Assembly: GCA_031459235.1 (NCBI GenBank)
Contig: JAVKIY010000071.1
Location: 1 to 13,046, forward strand
Length of the DNA: 13,046 nt
Source: Fervidifonticultor_A tertius
GTDB lineage: Bacteria > Sysuimicrobiota > Sysuimicrobiia > Sysuimicrobiales > Humicultoraceae
Reading direction: 5' to 3'
The translations under genes and the position numbers were made by a program. Of the stretch, positions 7,317-12,541 are shown piece after piece. A model generated the notes under the pieces. That model did no database searches and was not told where the DNA came from. It worked only from the letters and a program-made list of their open reading frames with translations. The stretch's first letter is position 1. Each line of letters opens with the position of its first letter.

Positions 7317-8603
7317 TTACGTCGTTGTTCGCGCCTCGGCCGCTGCGGCCATCTCCCCCAGCAGGCCTTGCGCCTCCACGAGCGCCTCGGAGAAGGCGGT
7401 GACGGCGCGGTCGACCTGCGCGTCGGTGGCCACCAGCGGCGGCGCGAACCGAATCACCTCGGGCCGGTTGATGCCGTGAAAGGCCAGCACGCGGCGTTGC
7501 ACCATGCCGGCGAGCACCAGGAAGGCCACGTCGGGGTCGGCGAACTCCACGCCCACCAGGCACCCCCGGCCCCGGACGCCGGTCACCACGCCAGGCGAGG
7601 CGGCCGCGGCGGTGCGCAGTCCGGCCATGAGCCGGTCCCCGATGGCGGTCGCGCGCGGCAGCAGCCCTTCCTCCTGGATCACCCGGATGGTCGCGATCGA
7701 CGCCGCCCACCCGAGCCGGTTGCCGAAGGTCGTCGTGTGCATGTACGGATGCTGGGTCAGGGTGGTCCACAGGTGCGGTCGCGCGATGAACGCTCCCACC
7801 GGGGCGATGCCGCCGCCCAGCCCTTTGGAGGCGGTCAGGATGTCGGGCACCGCGCCCTCTCGCTCGCACGCCCACATGGTGCCGGTGCGGCCCATCCCGG
7901 TCTGCACCTCGTCCAGGATGAGCAGCGCCCCGGCGCGGTCGCAGAGCGCGCGCACCGCGCGGAGGTAACCGTCGGGCGGCACCACGACGCCGTTCTCGCC
8001 CTGGATCGGCTCGAGGATCACCGCGCCGGTCTGCGGGGTGAGCGCGGCGGCCAGCGCCGCGGCATCGCCGAACGGGACGTGGACCACGCCGGGCAGCAGC
8101 GGTGCGAACGGGGTGCGGTACTGCTCGCGCCCCGAGACCGACAGCGCGCCCAGCGTCTTCCCGTGAAAGGCGCCGATGGTCGCGACCACGCCCGGCCGGC
8201 CGGTCGCCGCGCGCGCGAGCTTGAGGGCACCCTCGTTGGCCTCGGCCCCGCTGTTGCAGAAGAACACGTACTGGAGGTCGCCGGGGGTCACCTCCGCCAG
8301 CAGCTCGGCGAGCTCGCCCATCGATTCGTTGGGCATGATGCGCACCGACAGCGGCATGCGGTCGAGCTCGCGCCGGGCCGCCTCGACCACGCGCGGGTGC
8401 CGGTGCCCCACGATGAAGACCGCGGGCCCGCACGCGAAGTCCAGGTAGTCGCGCCCGTAGGCGTCGCGGATGATCGCGCCGGACGCCTCGACCTCGAGGG
8501 TCTCCACGCCGAGGAACTTGAACCCCCGCACCCACCCGGGGTTCAGGTGCTCCGCGTACTGGCGCAGCACGCGCAGCACGCGCGCCTCGGTCGTCTCGCT
8601 CAC
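7317..8603 (-). CDS. Class III PLP-dependent aminotransferase (putrescine/acetylornithine aminotransferase-like)
   Basis: A 428-residue fold-type I, class III aminotransferase. The PLP lysine is K260 in the block PDILTASKGLGGG. The pyridine-nitrogen Asp is D231 in ILDEVQTGMGRTG. The phosphate-binding SGAEA is at 118–122 and the HTTTFG motif follows later. Several stretches resemble the E. coli putrescine aminotransferase PatA (YgjG) as I remember it: HLNPGW near the start, PLLPGVVHVPFG, and HTTTFG followed by an Ala-rich helix. A polyamine or omega-amino acid substrate therefore seems likelier than acetylornithine, but substrate assignment in this family from sequence is weak. The GTG start at 8603 overlaps the TGA of the Nudix gene as GTGA, with GAGGG about 6 nt upstream, so the two are translationally coupled. 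Cytoplasmic. Confidence 0.92.
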   Translation of the reverse strand: MSETTEARVLRVLRQYAEHLNPGWVRGFKFLGVETLEVEASGAIIRDAYGRDYLDFACGPAVFIVGHRHPRVVEAARRELDRMPLSVRIMPNESMGELAELLAEVTPGDLQYVFFCNSGAEANEGALKLARAATGRPGVVATIGAFHGKTLGALSVSGREQYRTPFAPLLPGVVHVPFGDAAALAAALTPQTGAVILEPIQGENGVVVPPDGYLRAVRALCDRAGALLILDEVQTGMGRTGTMWACEREGAVPDILTASKGLGGGIAPVGAFIARPHLWTTLTQHPYMHTTTFGNRLGWAASIATIRVIQEEGLLPRATAIGDRLMAGLRTAAAASPGVVTGVRGRGCLVGVEFADPDVAFLVLAGMVQRRVLAFHGINRPEVIRFAPPLVATDAQVDRAVTAFSEALVEAQGLLGEMAAAAEARTTT

Positions 8604-9082
8604 CCGGCGCCCTCGCCGACCGGCGTCGGCTGCTCGAGGGCCTCGCGCGCGCGGCGCACGATCTCGCGCGTCTCCTTGTACCTGATGCGCGTCAGCGCGA
8701 CATCCACCGGGACCCACTCCGCTGCCACGAAACCCTCCTCGTGCTGCGGCGTCGGCTCCTCGCCGCCGAGGAACTCCAGCAGGAAGTAGTGCACGGTTTT
8801 GTCGTAGAACGTGTCCTCGGTCCGCCAGAAGAACGAGTACCGCTCCTGACCCAGGTCGCGGACGACGCGCACGCGCGACAGCCCGGTCTCCTCCCGCACC
8901 TCGCGCAGCGCCACCGCCTCCGGGGTTTCGCCGGCCTCGATCGTTCCCTTGGGCAGCATCCACTTGCCGCCCTCGTGCTGGAGCACCAGGATCTCCACGC
9001 CGCCATTCTGGCGGCGAAAGACCACCCCGCCGGCGCTACGCGCCCGCTTGACCGGTTTCTTCCGCCTCGACGGTGCTCCCAC
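8600..9082 (-). CDS. Nudix hydrolase
   Basis: A 160-residue Nudix-fold pyrophosphohydrolase. The complete Nudix box, pattern GX5EX7REUXEEXGU, runs from G46 to L68 with REVREETGL at its end, so the metal-binding glutamates are present. The N-terminus is very basic (RRKKPVKRAR). A block GGKWMLPKG just before the box is like that of Ap4A-type and ADP-ribose-type members, but the substrate (nucleoside diphosphate derivative, dinucleoside polyphosphate, capped RNA) cannot be assigned. The GTG start at 9082 has a G-rich GGGGTGAGGG directly before it. It is the first gene after the likely rpsU–yqeY terminator, and no clear promoter is visible in the 33 bp between that hairpin and the start. It ends in a GTGA overlap with the aminotransferase gene. 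Confidence 0.93.
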   Translation of the reverse strand: MGAPSRRKKPVKRARSAGGVVFRRQNGGVEILVLQHEGGKWMLPKGTIEAGETPEAVALREVREETGLSRVRVVRDLGQERYSFFWRTEDTFYDKTVHYFLLEFLGGEEPTPQHEEGFVAAEWVPVDVALTRIRYKETREIVRRAREALEQPTPVGEGAG

Positions 9083-9115
9083 CCCTCACCCCGCGTCCGT
9101 TCAACGGTAACACGA

Positions 9116-9138
9116 AAGCCCGGGGATGTCCCGGGCTT
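9116..9138 (-). terminator. Likely intrinsic terminator after yqeY
   Basis: Arms AAGCCCGGG (9116–9124) and CCCGGGCTT (9130–9138) form a perfect 9-bp stem with a 5-nt loop. On the minus strand the stem ends in CUU and continues UCGUGUU, a modest U-rich tail. The position, 40 bp after the yqeY stop, fits the end of the rpsU–yqeY unit. The stem is symmetrical, but the plus strand has no gene ending here. Confidence 0.6.
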
Positions 9139-9178
9139 CCCGCGCGCTCGTGGGCCGGCCGCCGGGCGACGCCCGGGC

Positions 9179-9625
9179 CTAGCCCCGCAGCACCTCACGC
9201 ACGATGCGCTCCACCGTCCTCCCCTCGGCCCGCCCCGCCACGCGCCGCATGACCTGCCCCATCACGCGGCCGAAGTCCCGCTCCGTGGACGCGCCCGCCT
9301 CCGCCGCCACCTGGCGCACGAGCCCCCGGATCTCGTCCTCGGTGAGCATCGCCGGCAGGTAGCCGAGCAGGATCGCCATCTCGAGCTTCTCGCGCTGGAC
9401 CAGGTCGTCGCGTCCGCCGCGCTCGTAGCTCTCGATGGCTTCGCGCCGGCGCTTGACCTCGTGCCGGAGGACCGCCACGACTTCCTCGTCGCTCAGCGGG
9501 CGGCGGCGGTCGATCACGGCGTTCTGGATCGCCGCGCGCGCCAGGCGGATCGTCGAGGTCCGCACCGCGTCGCGCGCTCGGAGCGCCTCTTTGAGGTCGG
9601 CATCGAGCCGGTCGACGATCGCCAC
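9179..9625 (-). CDS. GatB/YqeY domain protein
   Basis: A 148-residue, mostly helical protein of the YqeY family, related to the tRNA-binding tail domain of the GatB amidotransferase subunit. Its precise role is unknown; a tRNA-linked function is inferred from that relationship. Recognisable blocks are an N-terminal helix LDADLKEALRARD, a middle segment with KRRREAIESYERGGRDDL, 'LGYLPAMLTEDEI', and the C-terminal FGRVMGQVMRRVAGRAEG signature. The length is normal. The GTG start at 9625 lies 27 bp after the rpsU stop, in the common rpsU–yqeY order, so it is cotranscribed from the strong promoter upstream of rpsU. A hairpin 40 bp past its stop probably ends the transcript. Confidence 0.93.
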   Translation of the reverse strand: MAIVDRLDADLKEALRARDAVRTSTIRLARAAIQNAVIDRRRPLSDEEVVAVLRHEVKRRREAIESYERGGRDDLVQREKLEMAILLGYLPAMLTEDEIRGLVRQVAAEAGASTERDFGRVMGQVMRRVAGRAEGRTVERIVREVLRG

Positions 9626-9652
9626 GGGTCCCGTGACGGTACCGCCCGAATG

Positions 9653-9829
9653 TTACCGGCGACGCCGCTTGGCGCTGCGCGCCGCCTTGCGCCGGCGCCG
9701 CTGTCCGGGGGTCTCGTAGTGCTCGTGGCGCTTGACCTCGGTCAAAATCCCCGAGCGCTTGACCTGGCGCTTGAAGCGGCGAAGCGCGGAGTCCAGGCTC
9801 TCGTCCTTGCCCACGCGAATCTCGGCCAT
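9653..9829 (-). CDS. rpsU: 30S ribosomal protein S21
   Basis: A 58-residue S21, a small basic protein of the 30S subunit that helps mRNA binding near the anti-Shine-Dalgarno region. The sequence shows ESLDSALRRFKRQVKRSGIL followed by 'HEHYETPGQRRRRK' and a poly-Arg/Lys tail, all standard for S21. The ATG at 9829 is preceded by a near-perfect Shine-Dalgarno, GGAGGT, 4 nt upstream, which fixes the start. The reading frame stays open upstream to an ATG at 10006, but that ATG has no ribosome-binding site and the added sequence is unlike S21. Expression is driven by a consensus sigma-70 promoter about 200 bp upstream, leaving a long leader with several stable hairpins. Confidence 0.97.
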   Translation of the reverse strand: MAEIRVGKDESLDSALRRFKRQVKRSGILTEVKRHEHYETPGQRRRRKAARSAKRRRR

Positions 9830-10022
9830 CTCTACCTCCACCCCTCTCGCGTCCGGTCGGGGCATCCCCGACCGCCGGGATGCGGCCGGCTGAGAACGGA
9901 GAACCGCCCAAAACACGCAGAAGCAGGCTCCTCCGCCCTGCTCTCGAGGAACCTGCCGCCCGCGACAACCCTGCGCCGGCCCGGTTCCCGGCCGACGCCT
10001 ACCCATGGCAGGCCGAACGACT
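9830..10022 (-). promoter_or_regulatory. Structured ~193-nt 5' leader of rpsU
   Basis: This is the RNA expected between the promoter's start site and the rpsU ATG. Hand folding of the minus strand gives four hairpins in series. A: 10013–10007/10003–9997, 7 bp, loop AUG. B: 9996–9990/9981–9975, 7 bp. C: 9956–9946/9933–9923, 11 bp with one U-G pair and a 12-nt loop, followed by CUUCUGCGUGUUUUG, which could act as an attenuator. D: 9874–9866/9862–9854, 9 bp perfect, loop AUG, ending 24 nt before the ATG and close to the Shine-Dalgarno. I recognise no known riboswitch or T-box signature. Autoregulation by S21 or transcription attenuation is a reasonable guess only; the high GC content makes chance hairpins likely. 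Confidence 0.5.
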
Positions 10023-10029
10023 AACCGGG

Positions 10030-10058
10030 ATTATACCCCGCGCCTGTGGGAGTGTCAA
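10030..10058 (-). promoter_or_regulatory. Consensus sigma-70 promoter for rpsU–yqeY
   Basis: On the minus strand TTGACA (10058–10053) and TATAAT (10035–10030) are separated by exactly 17 bp. Both hexamers are perfect matches to the housekeeping consensus, and AT-rich hexamers stand out in such GC-rich DNA. The predicted start site is around 10022–10024. No other minus-strand gene lies between it and rpsU. Confidence 0.85.
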
Positions 10059-10123
10059 AAGCCCGCGCGCCAGCCGGGCCGGTGCGGTAGACTGGGCCTG
10101 GCAGGTTCGCGGAGGGAGCCGGG
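10059..10123 (+). promoter_or_regulatory. Divergent upstream region of the thiolase gene; weak promoter candidate
   Basis: The 65 bp before the thiolase ATG contain a TAGACT at 10088–10093 that could be a -10 element, but no -35 match at normal distance (the region is GC only). The ribosome-binding site GGAGGGAG lies just before the ATG. The promoter is placed back to back with the rpsU promoter; I would not rely on the TAGACT without transcript mapping. Confidence 0.3.
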
Positions 10124-11296
10124 ATGCAGGACGTCGTCGTGCTGAGCGCGGTCCGGACACCGATCGGGCGGTTCATGGGCGGGCTGGCCAGCGTCCCGGC
10201 GCCCAGGCTCGGTGCGGCCGTCATCGCCGAGGCCGTGCGGCGGGCCGGGGTGTCGCCGGACCGCGTGGACGAAGTCATCATGGGCAACGTACTGACCGCC
10301 GGCCTGGGCCAGGCCCCGGCCCGCCAGGCGACGCTGGCCGCCGGGCTGCCCGACTCGGTTCCGGCCACCACGGTCAACAAGATGTGCGGGTCCGGGCTGA
10401 AGGCGGTGATGCTGGCGGCTCAGGCCATCCGCAGTGGGGACGCCGGGCTGGTGGTCGCCGGTGGCATGGAGAACATGAGCGCGGCCCCGTTCCTTCTGGA
10501 GCGCGCCCGCTCCGGCTATCGCCTGGGTGACGGCGCGCTGGTCGACGTCATTCTCCGCGACGGCCTGGTGGACGCGTACGGGCACGGCCACATGGGCAAC
10601 TGCGCCGAGCTGCTGGCTCGCACCTACCGCATCTCCCGCGAGGAGCAAGATGCGTTTGCGCGCGAGAGCTACCGCCGTGCGCTGGCCGCGATGGACTCCG
10701 GCGCCTCGGCGGCGGAGTCCATCGCGGTCCAGCCGGACCGCGGCCCGGCCGTGACCGAGGACGAGGAGCCGCGCCGCGTGGACTTCGAGAAGATCGCGCG
10801 GCTCCGTCCGGTCTTCGACCCCGACGGCACAGTGACCGCAGCGAACGCCAGCAGCATCAGCGACGGCGCGGCGGCTCTCGTCGTGGCGTCGGCGGAGCGG
10901 GCCCGGGCGCTGGGTGCCCGACCGATCGCGCGCATCGTCAGCCAGGCCGGGGTCGCAACCGCGCCGGAGTGGTTCACCATCGCGCCTGCCGGCGCGGCGT
11001 GGGAAGCCATGGGCCGGGCCGGCTGGACCGTGGGTGACGTGGACCTCTTCGAAGTCAACGAAGCGTTCTCATCGGTGGTGATCGCGGTGGCACGTGAGCT
11101 CGGGATCGGGCTCGACCGCGTCAACGTGCGCGGCGGTGCGGTCGCGCTGGGGCATCCTATCGGCGCGAGCGGCGCCCGCATCCTCACGACGCTGCTGCAC
11201 GAGATGGTCTCGCGCGGGGCGCGCCGGGGTGTGGCGGCTGTGTGCCTGGCGGGCGGGGAGGCGGTCGCGGTCGCCGTCGAGCGGCCCGCCATGTAG
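10124..11296 (+). CDS. Acetyl-CoA C-acetyltransferase (thiolase)
   Basis: A 390-residue thiolase II that joins two acetyl-CoA into acetoacetyl-CoA, or cleaves it in the reverse direction, in short-chain acyl, ketone-body, PHB or isoprenoid metabolism. The nucleophile is C88 in VNKMCGSGLKAV. The NEAF motif starts at N312, H344 lies in GGAVALGHPIGASGAR, and the second cysteine is C374 in CLAGGEA, where most family members have CIGGGxG. Length is normal. ATG at 10124 is supported by GGAGGGAG 6 nt upstream. The gene stands alone: divergent from rpsU and followed by a plus-strand promoter that belongs to something else. No pathway partner is adjacent, so biosynthetic versus degradative use cannot be decided. 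Confidence 0.96.
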   Translation: MQDVVVLSAVRTPIGRFMGGLASVPAPRLGAAVIAEAVRRAGVSPDRVDEVIMGNVLTAGLGQAPARQATLAAGLPDSVPATTVNKMCGSGLKAVMLAAQAIRSGDAGLVVAGGMENMSAAPFLLERARSGYRLGDGALVDVILRDGLVDAYGHGHMGNCAELLARTYRISREEQDAFARESYRRALAAMDSGASAAESIAVQPDRGPAVTEDEEPRRVDFEKIARLRPVFDPDGTVTAANASSISDGAAALVVASAERARALGARPIARIVSQAGVATAPEWFTIAPAGAAWEAMGRAGWTVGDVDLFEVNEAFSSVVIAVARELGIGLDRVNVRGGAVALGHPIGASGARILTTLLHEMVSRGARRGVAAVCLAGGEAVAVAVERPAM

Positions 11297-11320
11297 GCGC
11301 CGCGCGGCCCGGCCGTCTGA

Positions 11321-11349
11321 TTGACCGGGTGAGGGGGTACACCTATAAT
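11321..11349 (+). promoter_or_regulatory. Near-perfect sigma-70 promoter with no protein gene downstream
   Basis: TTGACC (11321–11326) and TATAAT (11344–11349) are 17 bp apart, so 11 of 12 consensus positions match at ideal spacing. It starts 25 bp after the thiolase stop and points rightwards into a region without any credible plus-strand coding sequence until groEL at 12542. The start site should be about 11354–11358. Confidence 0.8.
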
Positions 11350-11353
11350 GAAG

Positions 11354-11532
11354 CCCCGTCTCACAGAGGACGGTGCCGCAAGGTCTGGCCGCGTGAAGAA
11401 CGAGCCGCAACGGCCCTGACCCAAGCGCGGCGGGTCTCTCGCGGACGGGGTGTGCGGTGCGGTCGTGTCGGCCGGTGGGGACGGGCGTCCGTCCCGGGCT
11501 CAGCCGGCGGCGGCCGCACCCGCGTGTCTTTT
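11354..11532 (+). ncRNA. Candidate structured small RNA of about 180 nt
   Basis: Directly after the plus-strand promoter lies a GC-rich stretch that folds by hand into two domains. Domain 1 is a rod. CCCCGUC (11354–11360) pairs with GACGGGG (11444–11450). Further in, AGAG (11365–11368) pairs with CUCU (11436–11439), GCCGC (11375–11379) with GCGGC (11427–11431), GGUC (11382–11385) with GACC (11418–11421), and GGCCG (11387–11391) with CGGCC (11411–11415), closing a 19-nt loop. Domain 2 is a long hairpin closed by GGUGCGG (11456–11462) and CCGCACC (11514–11520), extended by wobble pairs, with an inner perfect 7-bp stem at 11478–11484/11489–11495; it ends at TTTT (11529–11532). Promoter, fold and T-run together suggest a self-contained RNA gene. 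The size and rod shape recall 6S RNA, but I see no diagnostic motif of 6S, SRP, RNase P or tmRNA. Confidence 0.45.
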
Positions 11533-11550
11533 GGCCAGCGGCGACTCCCC

Positions 11551-12288
11551 TCACGGCCGCGCGGGCTGCGGGCTGCGGGGCCTGGCGTGGTGGAAGCCAC
11601 CGTCGCCTGGCCGGGCCGGGAGCCGCAGCCGGTCGCGCACGCCGACTTCCACCCGTAGCCCCACCGCACGCAGGCCTTCCACGAACCCCCCGCGGATCGC
11701 GAGCGCCGCCTGGAGCGCCGCCGGGTTCCCGATCGCCGCGATGCGGTACGGTGCGGTCACGGGGGTGGCACCCACCGCGATGGCGCCGTCCTCTTGCCGT
11801 ATGCCGGTCGTGGCGAGCACGCGGATCCCGTTGATCGCCATCGCCTCGGCGCCCGCGGACCACAGCTCGTTCGCCAGCCCGGCCAGGTCCTGCGCCTGGA
11901 CCTCCGGGGGCAGCACGCCGACCTGGACCGCGGGGGCCTCCGCGACCACGACGACAACCCCCGGGCCCTCCACCGGGACCAGGCCCAGCACCATCCGGAA
12001 CTGCCCGAGCTCCCGGACCATGACCTCGGTAGCGCCTCGTCCCTCGTTGATGGCCGCCTCGTAGCCGATGATCTGCCGGCGCAGAGCGTCGACCTCGGCC
12101 TCCAGGAGTCGCCGCGCCGCCTCCTGCTGGCGAACCAGCACGGCCAGCTCCTGCAGCCGCCAGGTCGGCAGGTCGGTGGCCTGGCGCAGGGGCTGCCGGC
12201 TGCGGAGCTGGACGACGCCGATGAAGCCAACCGCGGCCAGGAACAGAGCCACGATCACCGACCAGCGGGCCACGCGCGGGTGGGTCAT
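11551..12288 (-). CDS. DUF881 (UPF0749, YlxW/YlxX-like) membrane protein
   Basis: A 245-residue protein: short cytoplasmic end, one membrane helix (about 9–26), a charged helical stretch probably forming a coiled coil (about 42–80), then the DUF881 domain. Domain signatures include LVPVEGPGVVVVV, LANELWSAGAEAMAINGIRV, a PYRIAAIG motif and the closing RDRLRLPA. The function of the family is unknown; in Bacillus and Actinobacteria members sit near cell-division genes, which is not the case here. The ATG at 12288 is the only sensible start: upstream in-frame residues look non-coding. A TATACT element ends only 6 nt before the ATG, so the transcript may begin at the start codon. The C-terminal 18 or so residues past the conserved end are Pro/Arg-rich and family-atypical. 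Confidence 0.91.
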   Translation of the reverse strand: MTHPRVARWSVIVALFLAAVGFIGVVQLRSRQPLRQATDLPTWRLQELAVLVRQQEAARRLLEAEVDALRRQIIGYEAAINEGRGATEVMVRELGQFRMVLGLVPVEGPGVVVVVAEAPAVQVGVLPPEVQAQDLAGLANELWSAGAEAMAINGIRVLATTGIRQEDGAIAVGATPVTAPYRIAAIGNPAALQAALAIRGGFVEGLRAVGLRVEVGVRDRLRLPARPGDGGFHHARPRSPQPARP

Positions 12289-12294
12289 GCCCAG

Positions 12295-12300
12295 AGTATA
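12295..12300 (-). promoter_or_regulatory. -10 element of DUF881, possible leaderless transcript
   Basis: On the minus strand TATACT is followed by six bases and then the ATG, so the usual start distance places the first transcribed base at or next to the A of the start codon. No Shine-Dalgarno fits in between. The -35 region at the proper distance is a poor match, so promoter strength is uncertain. Confidence 0.5.
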
Positions 12301-12442
12301 GCCTGAGCGCCGTCGGTCGGCAGACCTCCGCGGTAGGGAGACGCAACTCGACAGACCGCGGAACGAGGAGAACGGAGGCGATCCGTCGAGATCGGGATAT
12401 CCAGAAGGCCGAAATTGGGCGCTGACCGCTTGCGGCGGGGTC

Positions 12443-12472
12443 TTGATTTGCCCATGCGGCCGTCCTAACAAT
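12443..12472 (+). promoter_or_regulatory. Probable sigma-70 promoter of groEL
   Basis: TTGATT (12443–12448) and an AACAAT-type -10 (12467–12472) are 18 bp apart, each a four-of-six match to consensus. The predicted start falls just before the CIRCE element, the normal layout for HrcA-repressed chaperone genes. The exact -10 could be shifted by one base. Confidence 0.6.
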
Positions 12473-12482
12473 TAGGGATGGA

Positions 12483-12509
12483 TTAGCACTGTCAGGCCGA
12501 GAGTGCTAA
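12483..12509 (+). promoter_or_regulatory. CIRCE operator (HrcA binding site)
   Basis: TTAGCACTG, a 9-nt spacer, then GAGTGCTAA. The consensus is TTAGCACTC-N9-GAGTGCTAA, so there is one mismatch, at the last base of the left arm. The heat-shock repressor HrcA binds this DNA and is kept active by GroEL, giving feedback control. The element lies 33 bp before the groEL start, in the expected place. No hrcA gene is in the window. Confidence 0.94.
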
Positions 12510-12541
12510 ACAACACCATCCCCCCGTAAGGAGGCAGCGCC

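Larger units (their letters stand above)
12289..12541. promoter_or_regulatory. Divergent intergenic region between DUF881 and groEL
   Basis: About 250 bp without a gene. The left edge holds the DUF881 -10 element. In the middle is an 8-bp inverted repeat TCCGCGGT (12327–12334) / ACCGCGGA (12355–12362) with a 20-nt spacer, of unknown role. The right side holds the groEL promoter, the CIRCE operator and the ribosome-binding site. The region is less GC-rich than its surroundings near 12440–12520, as expected for a promoter. Confidence 0.5.

Noticed and set aside
4484..7402. A 972-codon plus-strand open frame opposite the ABC importer operon, and an 855-codon one at 1007–3574 opposite alaS
   Set aside because: Both are shadows of real minus-strand genes in GC-rich DNA, rich in Arg, His, Pro and Gly with no recognisable domain; the opposite strand encodes complete known families.
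9653..10006. N-terminally extended S21 starting at the ATG at 10006
   Set aside because: No ribosome-binding site, the added 59 residues are not like S21, and a near-perfect GGAGGT fixes the start at 9829.
9830..10022. T-box or known riboswitch in the rpsU leader
   Set aside because: No T-box AGGGUGG-type sequence and no riboswitch core that I can recognise.
11348..11419. Short 23-codon frame beginning with the ATG in the -10 element (M-K-P-R-L...)
   Set aside because: Its ATG lies within the -10 hexamer, so it would not be on the transcript from this promoter, and no other promoter or ribosome-binding site supports it.
11354..11532. Assignment of the candidate RNA to 6S, SRP, RNase P or tmRNA
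   Set aside because: The conserved SRP apical loop, RNase P core segments and tmRNA termini are not present; 6S cannot be excluded but has no positive motif, so no family is named.
11242..11658. Plus-strand open frame of 138 codons across the candidate RNA gene
   Set aside because: It starts inside the thiolase gene, has low-complexity Arg/Gly composition, no ribosome-binding site and no family resemblance.
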